DNA from: an uncultured Lachnoclostridium sp.
GTDB taxonomy: Bacteria; Bacillota; Clostridia; Lachnospirales; Lachnospiraceae
Reading direction: 5' to 3'
NCBI GenBank assembly: GCA_946415315.1
Contig: CAMKRZ010000012.1
Coordinates: 1-64,000 of the forward strand
Length of the DNA stretch: 64,000 bases
In this document: positions 1 through 8,377 of the stretch, one piece after another
Numbering within the stretch: position 1 is the stretch's first letter
Layout of the letters: every line of letters starts with the position of its first letter
Position numbers and translations under genes: made by a program
Notes under the pieces: generated by a model
Seen by the model: the letters and a program-made list of their open reading frames with translations, nothing else
What the model was told of the DNA's origin: nothing
The model's database searches: none

Positions 1-14
1 GCTTACTGGGAACA

Positions 15-32
15 CCCCTGCATAGCAGGGGG
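15..32 (+). terminator. Probable terminator of a plus-strand gene left of the window
   Basis: A GC-rich hairpin (CCCCTGC, loop ATA, GCAGGGG) is followed on the plus strand by GTTTATTTGG. The stem is convincing but the T-run is interrupted. The gene it would serve lies outside the window. Confidence 0.5.
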
Positions 33-59
33 TTTATTTGGTTCTTGAAACCAAAAACA

Positions 60-95
60 AGCCCTCAGCACGATCTTCGTGCCGAGGGCTTTTTG
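60..95. terminator. Bidirectional terminator behind the glycosylation operon
   Basis: A stem of AGCCCTC-A-GCACGA pairing with TCGTGC-C-GAGGGCT carries TTTTTG on the plus side and TTGTTTTTGG on the minus side. It lies 30 bases beyond the stop codon of the last gene of the minus-strand glycosylation operon and can also stop plus-strand transcription entering the window. Confidence 0.8.
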
Positions 96-125
96 TAAGT
101 CATTCGATTGTCAATCCGATCGTCA

Positions 126-3098
126 TTACGGCAGGACGATACGAACTCTCGTAGCGCCGCTTGCATCATACTCGACGGCCTCATACAGCGTGTATTCAAC
201 CGTTCCGTCCTCTTTCCGATCCATCTTGTTGGCGATCGTACATCCCTCGTGAGGATTTCCGCCCATCACAGTGCGGAAGTAATCAGCTACCGTACGATAT
301 CCTTCGGGAATCATCGTAAAGCCGAGCGTATCCTTAATGTGTCTGGGACTTGCGCAACCGTCGATCAGGTATTCCTTGTCGGAAACTTTTACGATGTACT
401 GCTTTGCAAGTTCTTCCGTCTTATCCCTGTTAACTTCTATCAGATATACTTTTTCCTTGGTGCGGCTGTCAGTTGCCTGATGCTTTATTACACCAAGCCC
501 GATCAGGGTATCTGTCTGCAGGTTGATCTTGCGGCACTTCTTACCCTGTACGGTGATCGCATCCTCGTCCTTGCCCGGGTTGTCATTATAACCGTCGACA
601 CGCTCGCAGGTACCGATCATGATGTAATCCACATCGTACTGCTCAAGCAGATAGGCGATCTGGTTGACATCCGACGAAGAATATATGCTGTTGACATCGC
701 TACGACGATCCGAGACAATCTTGGGATAATTGCCCTGGCCGCTGCTTCTCCACAGCCATTCATGCGTCTGCCAGCCCAGTACGGTCGGCATTCCGGTGAA
801 TGCGGAAACACGGTTGAAGTACGTATAACTCAAGCCGCACATCTCGAGGACATTGACTTTCTTATCAAAATTCTCGTTGATGTAGTCGATCATCTCCGCG
901 TCAGCATCGCTGCAGTCATCGCGGATAAAGGTGGTAGCATCAAGTCCCTGATAGTAACCGCTGAACCACGTCGTGTACATCTCGTTGAAATACCCGGCCT
1001 CCGAGATGAGCAGACACAGGAACACAATACCTGCACCCTTCATGAAACGGCTTGTCGGCATGGTCACAAAGCGAACGATGATGTATCCGAGGCTCAGGCC
1101 ATACATGATAAACGCCTGATAGGTCAGCTTGAACATCGTGTTGGCACGCTGGTACGCACCGCCGTAAATATCTACGACATAGACGATCTCCGGAAGCAAT
1201 ACAAGGCCGAACGCGCACAGTCCGATCACGAGGACAAACAGATCCGACGTCTCCAGACTATCCATAAACTTGGCGAGCGATCTGCCGATGTACGAGAAGA
1301 ATTTTCCGAGCGCATTGCCGACCGCGTCCATGGCCGCCCAGAAGCTCTCCCAGACTCGTGCCAGAAAACCGGGTTTCTCCGGAATTTCCGACTGCGCTTT
1401 CTCTTTCGCGGAAGACTTCTTCGAGAACTCTTCAACTGCTTCCTCATCGAAATCCGGAAGCACTTCGCTCTCCAGTGCCTTCGGGAGCAACACCTTGCCC
1501 GCCTTGGCCTTCACCTTGCACTCCTCACGGTATGCGCTGATCCGCAGTCCGATAAAGGTACACAGACACAGGAACGGCAATCCCCAAAGGATCATCAGCT
1601 GGAACTGCGATGTATGATGTGTGGAATCGTTCAGACCGATTCCGGTGGAAATACTGTCGAACGTCAGCGTGAACGGCAGCGAAACCAGCAGCGATATCAC
1701 GACAAACATTGCTCCCTGGTACGCGGTCAGAATCCACGCTCTTGCCTTGTAGCGATACACGATCAGGTTGGAGAACAGGATCACCGCTCCGCACACAACG
1801 ATGTAGATCGGATAATCCCAGGCGTTGGTCATGAAGAAAATGCCGATCAGGAATGCGCACAGCACCAGTTCCGGACGGAACACTTCCGAAAGAAGCTCCG
1901 GCATCTTCGGACGACGGTTATACTCGCGCACGATGTCCATCGCTTTTCTGCGGTGCATCAGCCATGCGATCATCAGCGCAAGTACGGTCAGCACAAAGAG
2001 CGTGTCGATCACGTGTGCATGCAGGTCACCGATCGCATACGAATACACCGGGAATTCATGGATCGTCTTATCCGGCACATCCGGACGGTAGCCGATATAA
2101 CGCGTCGCATCGGGGAACCAGTATTTGGAGTACATTTCGGAATCCTTCACTCCCCACAGGCGCTGCAACTTCGGATATATGAACTTGTAGAACGGATAGT
2201 GCATATTGCCGGCCACTGCCACAGCGATCGCAGACAAGGTACCTGCGAACAACGGACGGAAGAACGGAGGATCCTTCTCCGTCGTCACGCAGCCGAGTTC
2301 CGCAAGTCTCTGCATCTCGGCAGGGCTGTTTTTGGTTTTTCTGCGGTAGGACAGATAAAGATTCATCAGGTTGTTGCCGAGGGAATAAGAAAGCGCAAAT
2401 CCCATGCCCGCCAGCATCATCATGGCGATGTTGTATCCGTGCGTGACAGGCACTCCCGCCAGCTTCGTGAGATACGTCATCAGATATTGTCCCACGTAGT
2501 AATAGTTGATACTGTAACCCGACAGCCACATATCCGACGGCGGCATATAATCGGATTTGAACATGGAGATCATAAAGCCGTAGTCCATGAACCGCTCCGT
2601 GCCGTATGCATCCGGCGAAATGCCCTTCAGGTAGCACCAGAACACAAATGCGCAGAAGAAGATCGTCTCCACGCCGAGGATCGCGCAGATCCGCTCGTCC
2701 GTGTAAAACTTACGCAAACTGAAACGACGGCTCTTGCGCAGATCAAGCAGGTAATACAGCAGCATATTGATGCCGAACACGATCACCACCATCAACACAC
2801 AGTTGAACCGGCTGAATTTCAAGATCTTCACGGAGGACATCAGCCACATCAGCCAACCGGCAGCTGCGATGCCGAGCGTCTTCGCGAACAGCCAGCCTCC
2901 GTCCCTCATATTGCGGAAAATGATCATCGTCAGCGGCTGGAATGCGATTCCCAGCAGAAGCAGCATCAGCCACCAGCGAAGCACGTACGAAAAGTCCGTT
3001 GATCCGAGGTAGTGCATTCCCAGCGACATAAAGAGAAAGAAGAATGCAACTGCCAGAACGGCTCCGTACAAATACGTTTTACGCTTGCCCGTATTCAT
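126..3098 (-). CDS. Large multi-pass membrane protein, DUF2298 (YYY) family
   Basis: A 990-residue integral membrane protein with many hydrophobic helices from the N-terminus on. Around residues 165-205 it carries the family signature: PDAYGTERFMDYGF, then MPPSDMWLSG and YSINYYYVG, the tyrosine run that names the YYY family. Members are regarded as likely GT-C-fold enzymes using lipid-linked sugars; the exact reaction is unknown. A hydrophilic stretch (about residues 530-610) separates two membrane blocks, and the C-terminal 250 residues look extracellular. I start at the ATG preceded by GGTGGAG. An upstream ATG at 3125 overlaps the stop of the preceding gene as TAATG but has no ribosome site of its own. 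It is the last gene of a three-gene operon with a GT2 enzyme that could supply its donor. Confidence 0.8.
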   Translation of the reverse strand: MNTGKRKTYLYGAVLAVAFFFLFMSLGMHYLGSTDFSYVLRWWLMLLLLGIAFQPLTMIIFRNMRDGGWLFAKTLGIAAAGWLMWLMSSVKILKFSRFNCVLMVVIVFGINMLLYYLLDLRKSRRFSLRKFYTDERICAILGVETIFFCAFVFWCYLKGISPDAYGTERFMDYGFMISMFKSDYMPPSDMWLSGYSINYYYVGQYLMTYLTKLAGVPVTHGYNIAMMMLAGMGFALSYSLGNNLMNLYLSYRRKTKNSPAEMQRLAELGCVTTEKDPPFFRPLFAGTLSAIAVAVAGNMHYPFYKFIYPKLQRLWGVKDSEMYSKYWFPDATRYIGYRPDVPDKTIHEFPVYSYAIGDLHAHVIDTLFVLTVLALMIAWLMHRRKAMDIVREYNRRPKMPELLSEVFRPELVLCAFLIGIFFMTNAWDYPIYIVVCGAVILFSNLIVYRYKARAWILTAYQGAMFVVISLLVSLPFTLTFDSISTGIGLNDSTHHTSQFQLMILWGLPFLCLCTFIGLRISAYREECKVKAKAGKVLLPKALESEVLPDFDEEAVEEFSKKSSAKEKAQSEIPEKPGFLARVWESFWAAMDAVGNALGKFFSYIGRSLAKFMDSLETSDLFVLVIGLCAFGLVLLPEIVYVVDIYGGAYQRANTMFKLTYQAFIMYGLSLGYIIVRFVTMPTSRFMKGAGIVFLCLLISEAGYFNEMYTTWFSGYYQGLDATTFIRDDCSDADAEMIDYINENFDKKVNVLEMCGLSYTYFNRVSAFTGMPTVLGWQTHEWLWRSSGQGNYPKIVSDRRSDVNSIYSSSDVNQIAYLLEQYDVDYIMIGTCERVDGYNDNPGKDEDAITVQGKKCRKINLQTDTLIGLGVIKHQATDSRTKEKVYLIEVNRDKTEELAKQYIVKVSDKEYLIDGCASPRHIKDTLGFTMIPEGYRTVADYFRTVMGGNPHEGCTIANKMDRKEDGTVEYTLYEAVEYDASGATRVRIVLP

Positions 3099-3124
3099 TG
3101 TTTTTTTCTCCACCACCCTTTGCA

Positions 3125-3886
3125 TTATTTGTCGGTATTCTGCGCTGCCGCCTGAGCTTCCTTCTCAGCCTTCATGCTGCGCTTGATACACCGGTTGATC
3201 TCACGGAAATCCTTCCATGCCTGCTTGCCGATCTTGAAGATTTTCTTCATGTTGATCGAGTTCACACCGCCCTGTCTCGGACGGAACGTGATCGGAATAT
3301 ACAGAACAGGCTCCTTCTTCTTCGCATAGAGCACGGAAAGCACGACGTTCGGCAGGTTGTAGTTCTCGGGAATAACCTCCAGGTTTTTCGCCAGGTACTC
3401 CGACTGCATGATACGGAACGGCGTGTTCGCATCCTTCACGCGCACATGGAAGCACAGCAGACACACAAGTTTGAGCGTCTTCGTGACAATGACACGGGAG
3501 AAACCGTCCTGGCGTCCCTTGCGGTGTCCGATCACCATGTGGTAGTCGTTCCGCTTCTCCCAGAACTGCGCAAACTCCTCCGGCCTCGTCTGTCCGTCCG
3601 AGTCGGTCTGGAACACGAAATCTGCGCCTGCGTCCAGCGCGTAGCGGTATCCGAACAGTACCGTTGCACCGTGCCCTCCGTTCGGCTTCGTCAGCGGAAT
3701 GAACTTCGGCATGGTCTCGGCCATTTTCTGCATGATCGCATACGTGGAATCCTTGCTGCCGTCGTCGATGATGACGAGACGGCTGTCCTCGCTGCGCTCC
3801 TCTATGATGGGATACCACTCCCTGATCACAGTCTCAATGTTAGCTTCCTCGTTGTACGCGGGAATCACAATGTAAAGCTTGTCCAT
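3125..3886 (-). CDS. Family 2 glycosyltransferase, polyprenyl-phosphate sugar synthase type
   Basis: A 253-residue GT-A fold enzyme of the DPM1/polyprenol-phosphate glycosyltransferase type. It opens with YIVIPAYNEEANIETV, then has the nucleotide-binding acidic motif VIIDDGSKDST and the metal motif TDSDGQ. There are no long membrane segments. Such enzymes move a sugar from a nucleotide donor to undecaprenyl phosphate on the cytoplasmic face. It sits between two large membrane proteins of GT-C appearance, which fits a scheme where the lipid-linked sugar is flipped and used outside. The start ATG has a perfect TAGGAGG 4-5 bases upstream; a small hairpin lies just before it. Sugar and acceptor cannot be read from sequence. 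Confidence 0.85.
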   Translation of the reverse strand: MDKLYIVIPAYNEEANIETVIREWYPIIEERSEDSRLVIIDDGSKDSTYAIMQKMAETMPKFIPLTKPNGGHGATVLFGYRYALDAGADFVFQTDSDGQTRPEEFAQFWEKRNDYHMVIGHRKGRQDGFSRVIVTKTLKLVCLLCFHVRVKDANTPFRIMQSEYLAKNLEVIPENYNLPNVVLSVLYAKKKEPVLYIPITFRPRQGGVNSINMKKIFKIGKQAWKDFREINRCIKRSMKAEKEAQAAAQNTDK

Positions 3887-3896
3887 ATATCCTCCT

Positions 3897-3914
3897 ACGG
3901 CCATATCCGGCCGT
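3897..3914 (-). other. Hairpin abutting the ribosome-binding site of the GT2 gene
   Basis: ACGGCC and GGCCGT flank a 6-base loop. In the minus-strand mRNA the stem ends at the T of TAGGAGG, the Shine-Dalgarno of the GT2 gene. No T-run follows, so it is not a terminator. It could affect translation or protect the mRNA end. Confidence 0.35.
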
Positions 3915-3984
3915 CATTTTGTTTCTGTATGCTGCGCCATCCGTTCACCGGAACAAAAGTACAGGCATATATTCATCACGTTTC

Positions 3985-6195
3985 TCAATCTTCGTAACCG
4001 TCTTCACCGACTTCAAACACCGGTACAAACAGCGTGTCCTGCAGTTTCCGCGTGTCGTAGATCGCGGTATTCCCGTACTCGAACACCTTCGGGTAGGTCA
4101 TCTGAATGATGATCTCGTTCAGCTTGTACTCGGTGGAATTACGGGCGTCGTCATCCACAACGATAAACCGTATGTTGTTCTCTCTCACAAGCTCGATCAG
4201 CTCGAGCGAGGACGTTGACTCGTACATCGCGGTCACCTTCTCCTGTCGACCCGGCGTATCATATCCTGCCGACCACGCGTAGTACGGCCATCCGTAATAC
4301 AGCATCGCGCCACCCATCACGAAATTGTTCAGCGAGTAGTACGGGGAGAGGAAAATGTCCTGCGAGGTTGCATTTTCCGCGACCCACTCCGTGATCGGAT
4401 CGTCGTCGCGCAGTTCCAGGTAGCGGTGCGACTTGATATCGTTCCTTCGGATGACTGTCCGAAGGTCGTACAGACCGGTCGCCGTCAGCACAAAGATCAG
4501 CAAGACGCACACGATCTTCGGCCAGGCTCCTGCTCTCTCCCACAGCCATACAAGGAAGTTCGCTGCCGGGATTGCGAGAAGCATCAGGCTCATCATGATG
4601 TACTTATGGTTCACCGTGACATCGATAGTCAGCGAAGTGGTGAATGCCAGAATGAACGGCGCCGTAAAGGCAAACCAGATCCATTTGCCCGTGCCGTCCG
4701 ACAGCACGAAAGCCGCCAGCAGGACAAACGGCAGGATGCCGCACAGCGTCATGATGTACTCCCATGCGCCGGCTGCCGTCCGAATATCCGCCAGGAAACC
4801 GAAATAGTACTTCGGTGTCACGACAGAACCATCGATGAAGAACTTCGTGGCAAACAGGGTAAATGCGATCGTGATCAGCGCCGTGATCGCATATTCCAGA
4901 CGATGGTCGGAAGCGATCGCGAGCACAAAGAGAACGCATAGACAGCCGATGACACAGGCACCGTTAAAGAAGCTGCACATGCCCAGTATGCATCCTAACA
5001 GGATCGGCAGCGCCCACCGTCTCGGGAGCCAGCCCTCCTTCGTTGCCAGAGAGTACCGGATGGCATACCCGACCTTCTCCATGAAGAACAACCGAAACTC
5101 AGGATCCGTCTCCTCCAGGTTTCCCTCCCTGTTGGCAATCATGTCCCGGATGCGGCGAACCGCCGAAAACAGCGTCGGAAGAAGGAACAGGATCATGCAC
5201 AGAAGCGCGCACAGACCGATTGCCAGATGACGCTGATTACAATAGACGTTGAGGTTCCACAGTCCCCAGTCCTCATGCTGCGTCGTTCCGACAAAGCCAT
5301 CATTTTCCATCAACGCCTTCCACGTCAGATTACTGAGTCTCTTCGGATTCGATACCAGATCATACCATCTGGTCTCCTTGAACAGATTCGGGAATATGTC
5401 GCCAAGCGACTTCTCCGTCGGCTTCGCCAGAAAATCGAAAACCGCATCGCTGCTTCGGAACGCGAACAGAAGGCTCGCGACCCAGCCGACGGCCTTCTTG
5501 CCGGTCAGCTTCACGGCGAGCACATACAGCAGGCTGAAAGCACCGGCAAAGCAGATTATGCTCGGATAGTTGAACGCCCTGTCAAGGCGCAGTCCGAGCA
5601 GCTCCAGGTTTCCGACCATGAACTGGAACAGGAAATGATACTTGATATCCTCTCCCGCAAAATGCGAGTACGTTGTCGGAAAATTGTTTCCGATCGAAAA
5701 TGAGCGGATCATGCCCATGTGAGGGGCAAAATCACTGAACACCGAATATCCGACACGGTATGCACCGTTGCTGTACGAGAACGTCCAGCTCATCAGGAAG
5801 GTGGCAAATAACAATGTGATCACGACAAATACGATATCTCCGACGGGATGCTGCTTCCACAGCATTGCCATCCACGCAAGACGCTTCCTTCTGCGAAGAG
5901 CGAGCACGCCGATCAGGCATAGTACGGCGAAAAGCGGCATCACGATCGCATTCGCCATGATCAGCGGGGACTTTGCTCCGCATTTCATCGCGAGATACGC
6001 CATAAAATATGTTGTCCACGTCATGAGAAATGCGCCGGTGATATACCACAGCGGAAAGGATACCAGCACAGGACTCATGGAAATCTTCTTCCCGAAATAC
6101 GTCCTGCGGGTAAAATCGGCCAGTCTCGGAATGCATAGAGAACAGAGAACGAAGCCCGTAAGAAAATTCAACAGAATGAACAGAAGACCCAACAT
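3985..6195 (-). CDS. Multi-pass membrane protein, probable GT-C-like partner of the DUF2298 protein
   Basis: A 736-residue protein with about a dozen hydrophobic helices and a C-terminal soluble domain of about 150 residues. Residues near 155-200 contain SDFAPHMGMIRSFS followed by NFPTTYSHFAGEDIKYHF, an acidic/His loop of the kind seen after the first helices in GT-C glycosyltransferases. I do not recognise a precise family. First gene of the operon; the GT2 gene follows 98 bases downstream. The start chosen is the ATG with GGAGGAG 5 bases upstream; a GTG six codons earlier has no ribosome site. Sugar transfer is inferred from fold type and neighbours only. Confidence 0.7.
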   Translation of the reverse strand: MLGLLFILLNFLTGFVLCSLCIPRLADFTRRTYFGKKISMSPVLVSFPLWYITGAFLMTWTTYFMAYLAMKCGAKSPLIMANAIVMPLFAVLCLIGVLALRRRKRLAWMAMLWKQHPVGDIVFVVITLLFATFLMSWTFSYSNGAYRVGYSVFSDFAPHMGMIRSFSIGNNFPTTYSHFAGEDIKYHFLFQFMVGNLELLGLRLDRAFNYPSIICFAGAFSLLYVLAVKLTGKKAVGWVASLLFAFRSSDAVFDFLAKPTEKSLGDIFPNLFKETRWYDLVSNPKRLSNLTWKALMENDGFVGTTQHEDWGLWNLNVYCNQRHLAIGLCALLCMILFLLPTLFSAVRRIRDMIANREGNLEETDPEFRLFFMEKVGYAIRYSLATKEGWLPRRWALPILLGCILGMCSFFNGACVIGCLCVLFVLAIASDHRLEYAITALITIAFTLFATKFFIDGSVVTPKYYFGFLADIRTAAGAWEYIMTLCGILPFVLLAAFVLSDGTGKWIWFAFTAPFILAFTTSLTIDVTVNHKYIMMSLMLLAIPAANFLVWLWERAGAWPKIVCVLLIFVLTATGLYDLRTVIRRNDIKSHRYLELRDDDPITEWVAENATSQDIFLSPYYSLNNFVMGGAMLYYGWPYYAWSAGYDTPGRQEKVTAMYESTSSLELIELVRENNIRFIVVDDDARNSTEYKLNEIIIQMTYPKVFEYGNTAIYDTRKLQDTLFVPVFEVGEDGYED

Positions 6196-6259
6196 TTTTC
6201 TCCTCCACAACACCGTTCACCCCGTGGGGTATTCACAGAGTGCGATCCCTTATACAAGG

Positions 6260-6281
6260 AAGGCACTCATCAAGTGCCTTT
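6260..6281 (-). terminator. Terminator after recG
   Basis: The stem AAGGCAC/GTGCCTT with a TCATCAA loop begins directly at the recG stop codon on the minus strand. The T-run is weak (CCTTGT), so efficiency is uncertain. Confidence 0.5.
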
Positions 6282-8300
6282 CTAGTATATCACATTTTCC
6301 TGCTTATCTGCAAGACAAAGCTTCACGGCTTTTCGGTACTGTTCCGGCGTTAAACCGTCCACCGTCCGTTTCGCGAGCGTGAGCACTTCCGCGTCCCGGA
6401 TCGGGTCCGCAATGCGGAATACATTGTCGCCGCTCTGGCGGATACCGAAGAAGTCACCGGGGCCTCGCATCGAGAGGTCTTTCTCCGCGATGGCAAAGCC
6501 GTCAGTTGCCGTCTGAAGCACCGTCAGCCGCTCGTGCGCCTCGTCGGAATCGCTGCCCTGCACGAGGATACAGTAAGACTGTTTGCTGCCTCGTCCGACG
6601 CGCCCTCGCAACTGGTGAAGCGTCGCAAGACCGAAGCGCTCGGCGTCCTCGATCAGGATCACGGTCGCATTGGAGACGTCGATCCCGACCTCGATGACCG
6701 TCGTGCTCACTAAAATGTCATACTGATGATCGGCAAATGCCTCCATCACCTCATTTTTCGAGGACGCGCTCATTCGGCCGTGCAGAAGGCCGATGCGGAT
6801 ATCGGGCAGCGCTTCCTCAAGCATCTCCTTGTAATCAGTGACGTTGGAGGCCTCCAGACCGTCGCTCTCCTCAATGAGCGGACAGATCACGTAGCACTGC
6901 TCTCCCGCGCGCACATGGTCCGCAAGGAACTTCCATGCCTTCGGCCGGTACGAGGTATCCACGACTGCCGTGCGGATCCGAAGCCGGTCACCCGGCATCT
7001 CATCGAGCACGGATATATCGAGGTCTGCATAGAGCATCATGGCGAGCGTCCGCGGGATCGGCGTCGCACTCATCAAAAGCACGTGCGGCATTGTCCCCTT
7101 CTCCGTCAGTTTTGCCCGCTGCTCCACGCCGAACCGGTGCTGCTCGTCGACTACGACCAGACCGAGATCCGGGATTTCCACCGACTGCTGGAACAGCGCG
7201 TGTGTACCCACGAGGATGCGGGTTTCCCCGCTCGCGACCGACTCGCGCGCCGCGCGTTTCTCCCCTGCGCTCATCGAGCCGGTGAGCAGCCCGACCGCTA
7301 TTCCGAGAGGCTCAAACCGCCTCGTCAGCTCCGCAAAATGCTGCTTGGCCAGCACTTCGGTCGGCACCATCAGACACCCCTGATGCCCCGCCTCAACGAT
7401 CGTCGCGAGCGCCAGTTCCGCGATCACGGTCTTGCCGGAACCGACGTCGCCCTGCAGAAGTCTCTGCATCGGACTCGCCCCGCGCAGATCCTCCGTGATC
7501 TCCGAAAAACACCGCTTCTGCGCTCCCGTGAGCTCATAGGAAAGCGACGCGATGATCCGATCGGCATACGCGTGCGTAACGGCAGGATACCGGTTGGGAA
7601 TCGCCTCCGTCTGCTCCTTGACGCTTCGGATCCCCACAAGGAACCGGAAGAATTCGTCGAACGCAAGCCGCCGGATGGCGTCCTTCGTCGTCTCCTCGCT
7701 CTTCGGAAAATGCACTTCCTCATAGGCGTCGCGCAGGTTCCAGAGCCCGAGTTCACGTCTCATGGCCGGTGTCATCGGATCGCTGATCTCGCAGAGTCGA
7801 AGGGCCTCAGCCACCGCTTTGCCGACGGCCGATTTAGAAAGTCCCGCCGTAAGACCGTACACCGGGCGGAGGGTCTTCATCATTTCCCGATAGCGTTGCG
7901 GAGAGTACATCTCCGGCTGCATCAGGCACAGCGCGCTGCGGTCATGGGACACCTTGCCGCGCAGGAGCACGTATTTTGCCTGCGTGATCTGCTTCCGTAA
8001 AAACGGCGCGTTGAACCATTTGACAAGGATGGCGCCCGTCGAATCGCGGAACGTCGCGGTGAGGATTGTCATACCTTTGCCGGTTGTGATCACCCGCGGT
8101 GTCCCGGAAAATGTTCCGAGTACCGTCACAAGCCTTCCCTCGCGCACCGAATCGATCGGCTGCTCCGGCTCAAAGGTATCGTACTTCTTCGGGAACCACG
8201 ACAACAGGTCGCCCACGGTCTCAATCCGCAGACGACGGTACGCTTCCGCGCTCTTCGGGCCGATGCCCTTCAGTTCGGTGATCGGATCATTCCACTTCAT
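6282..8300 (-). CDS. recG: ATP-dependent DNA helicase RecG
   Basis: A 672-residue superfamily 2 helicase, the usual length for RecG. An N-terminal OB/wedge domain (ITELKGIGPKSAEAYRRL, then GTFSGTP) precedes the motor. The motor shows Walker A GDVGSGKT, motif II as VVVDEQHRFGVEQR, MSATPIPRTL, and C-terminal motif VIEVGIDVSNA with QLRGRVGRG. RecG remodels stalled forks and recombination intermediates. I start at MKWNDPITELKG; 19 upstream residues are low-complexity and overlap a strong GC hairpin, so they are unlikely to be translated. Last gene of the yloU-fakA-recG transcript. Confidence 0.96.
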   Translation of the reverse strand: MKWNDPITELKGIGPKSAEAYRRLRIETVGDLLSWFPKKYDTFEPEQPIDSVREGRLVTVLGTFSGTPRVITTGKGMTILTATFRDSTGAILVKWFNAPFLRKQITQAKYVLLRGKVSHDRSALCLMQPEMYSPQRYREMMKTLRPVYGLTAGLSKSAVGKAVAEALRLCEISDPMTPAMRRELGLWNLRDAYEEVHFPKSEETTKDAIRRLAFDEFFRFLVGIRSVKEQTEAIPNRYPAVTHAYADRIIASLSYELTGAQKRCFSEITEDLRGASPMQRLLQGDVGSGKTVIAELALATIVEAGHQGCLMVPTEVLAKQHFAELTRRFEPLGIAVGLLTGSMSAGEKRAARESVASGETRILVGTHALFQQSVEIPDLGLVVVDEQHRFGVEQRAKLTEKGTMPHVLLMSATPIPRTLAMMLYADLDISVLDEMPGDRLRIRTAVVDTSYRPKAWKFLADHVRAGEQCYVICPLIEESDGLEASNVTDYKEMLEEALPDIRIGLLHGRMSASSKNEVMEAFADHQYDILVSTTVIEVGIDVSNATVILIEDAERFGLATLHQLRGRVGRGSKQSYCILVQGSDSDEAHERLTVLQTATDGFAIAEKDLSMRGPGDFFGIRQSGDNVFRIADPIRDAEVLTLAKRTVDGLTPEQYRKAVKLCLADKQENVIY

Positions 8301-8322
8301 GGACGGTCCCCCTGACAAAGAA

Positions 8323-8354
8323 CCGCGCGCGCCCCTCGCGAGGGACGCGCGCGG
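8323..8354 (-). terminator. Long GC hairpin between fakA and recG
   Basis: CCGCGCGCG plus CCCTCG pairs with CGAGGG plus CGCGCGCGG, with one mismatch, giving arms of about 16 bases and almost no loop. On the minus strand it is followed by GGTTCTTTGTC rather than a true T-run. It may be a leaky terminator or a processing/stability element that sets recG below fakA. Confidence 0.4.
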
Positions 8355-8377
8355 CAAACCGCAACCGGTACGTTTCG

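Noticed and set aside
108-3002. Very long plus-strand open frame opposite the DUF2298 gene
   Set aside because: It is antisense to a gene with clear family motifs. Its translation is rich in His, Arg and Gln without domain pattern, as expected from a GC-rich reverse strand.
6726-8000. Plus-strand open frame inside recG
   Set aside because: Antisense shadow of a well-conserved helicase. No ribosome site and no recognisable motif.
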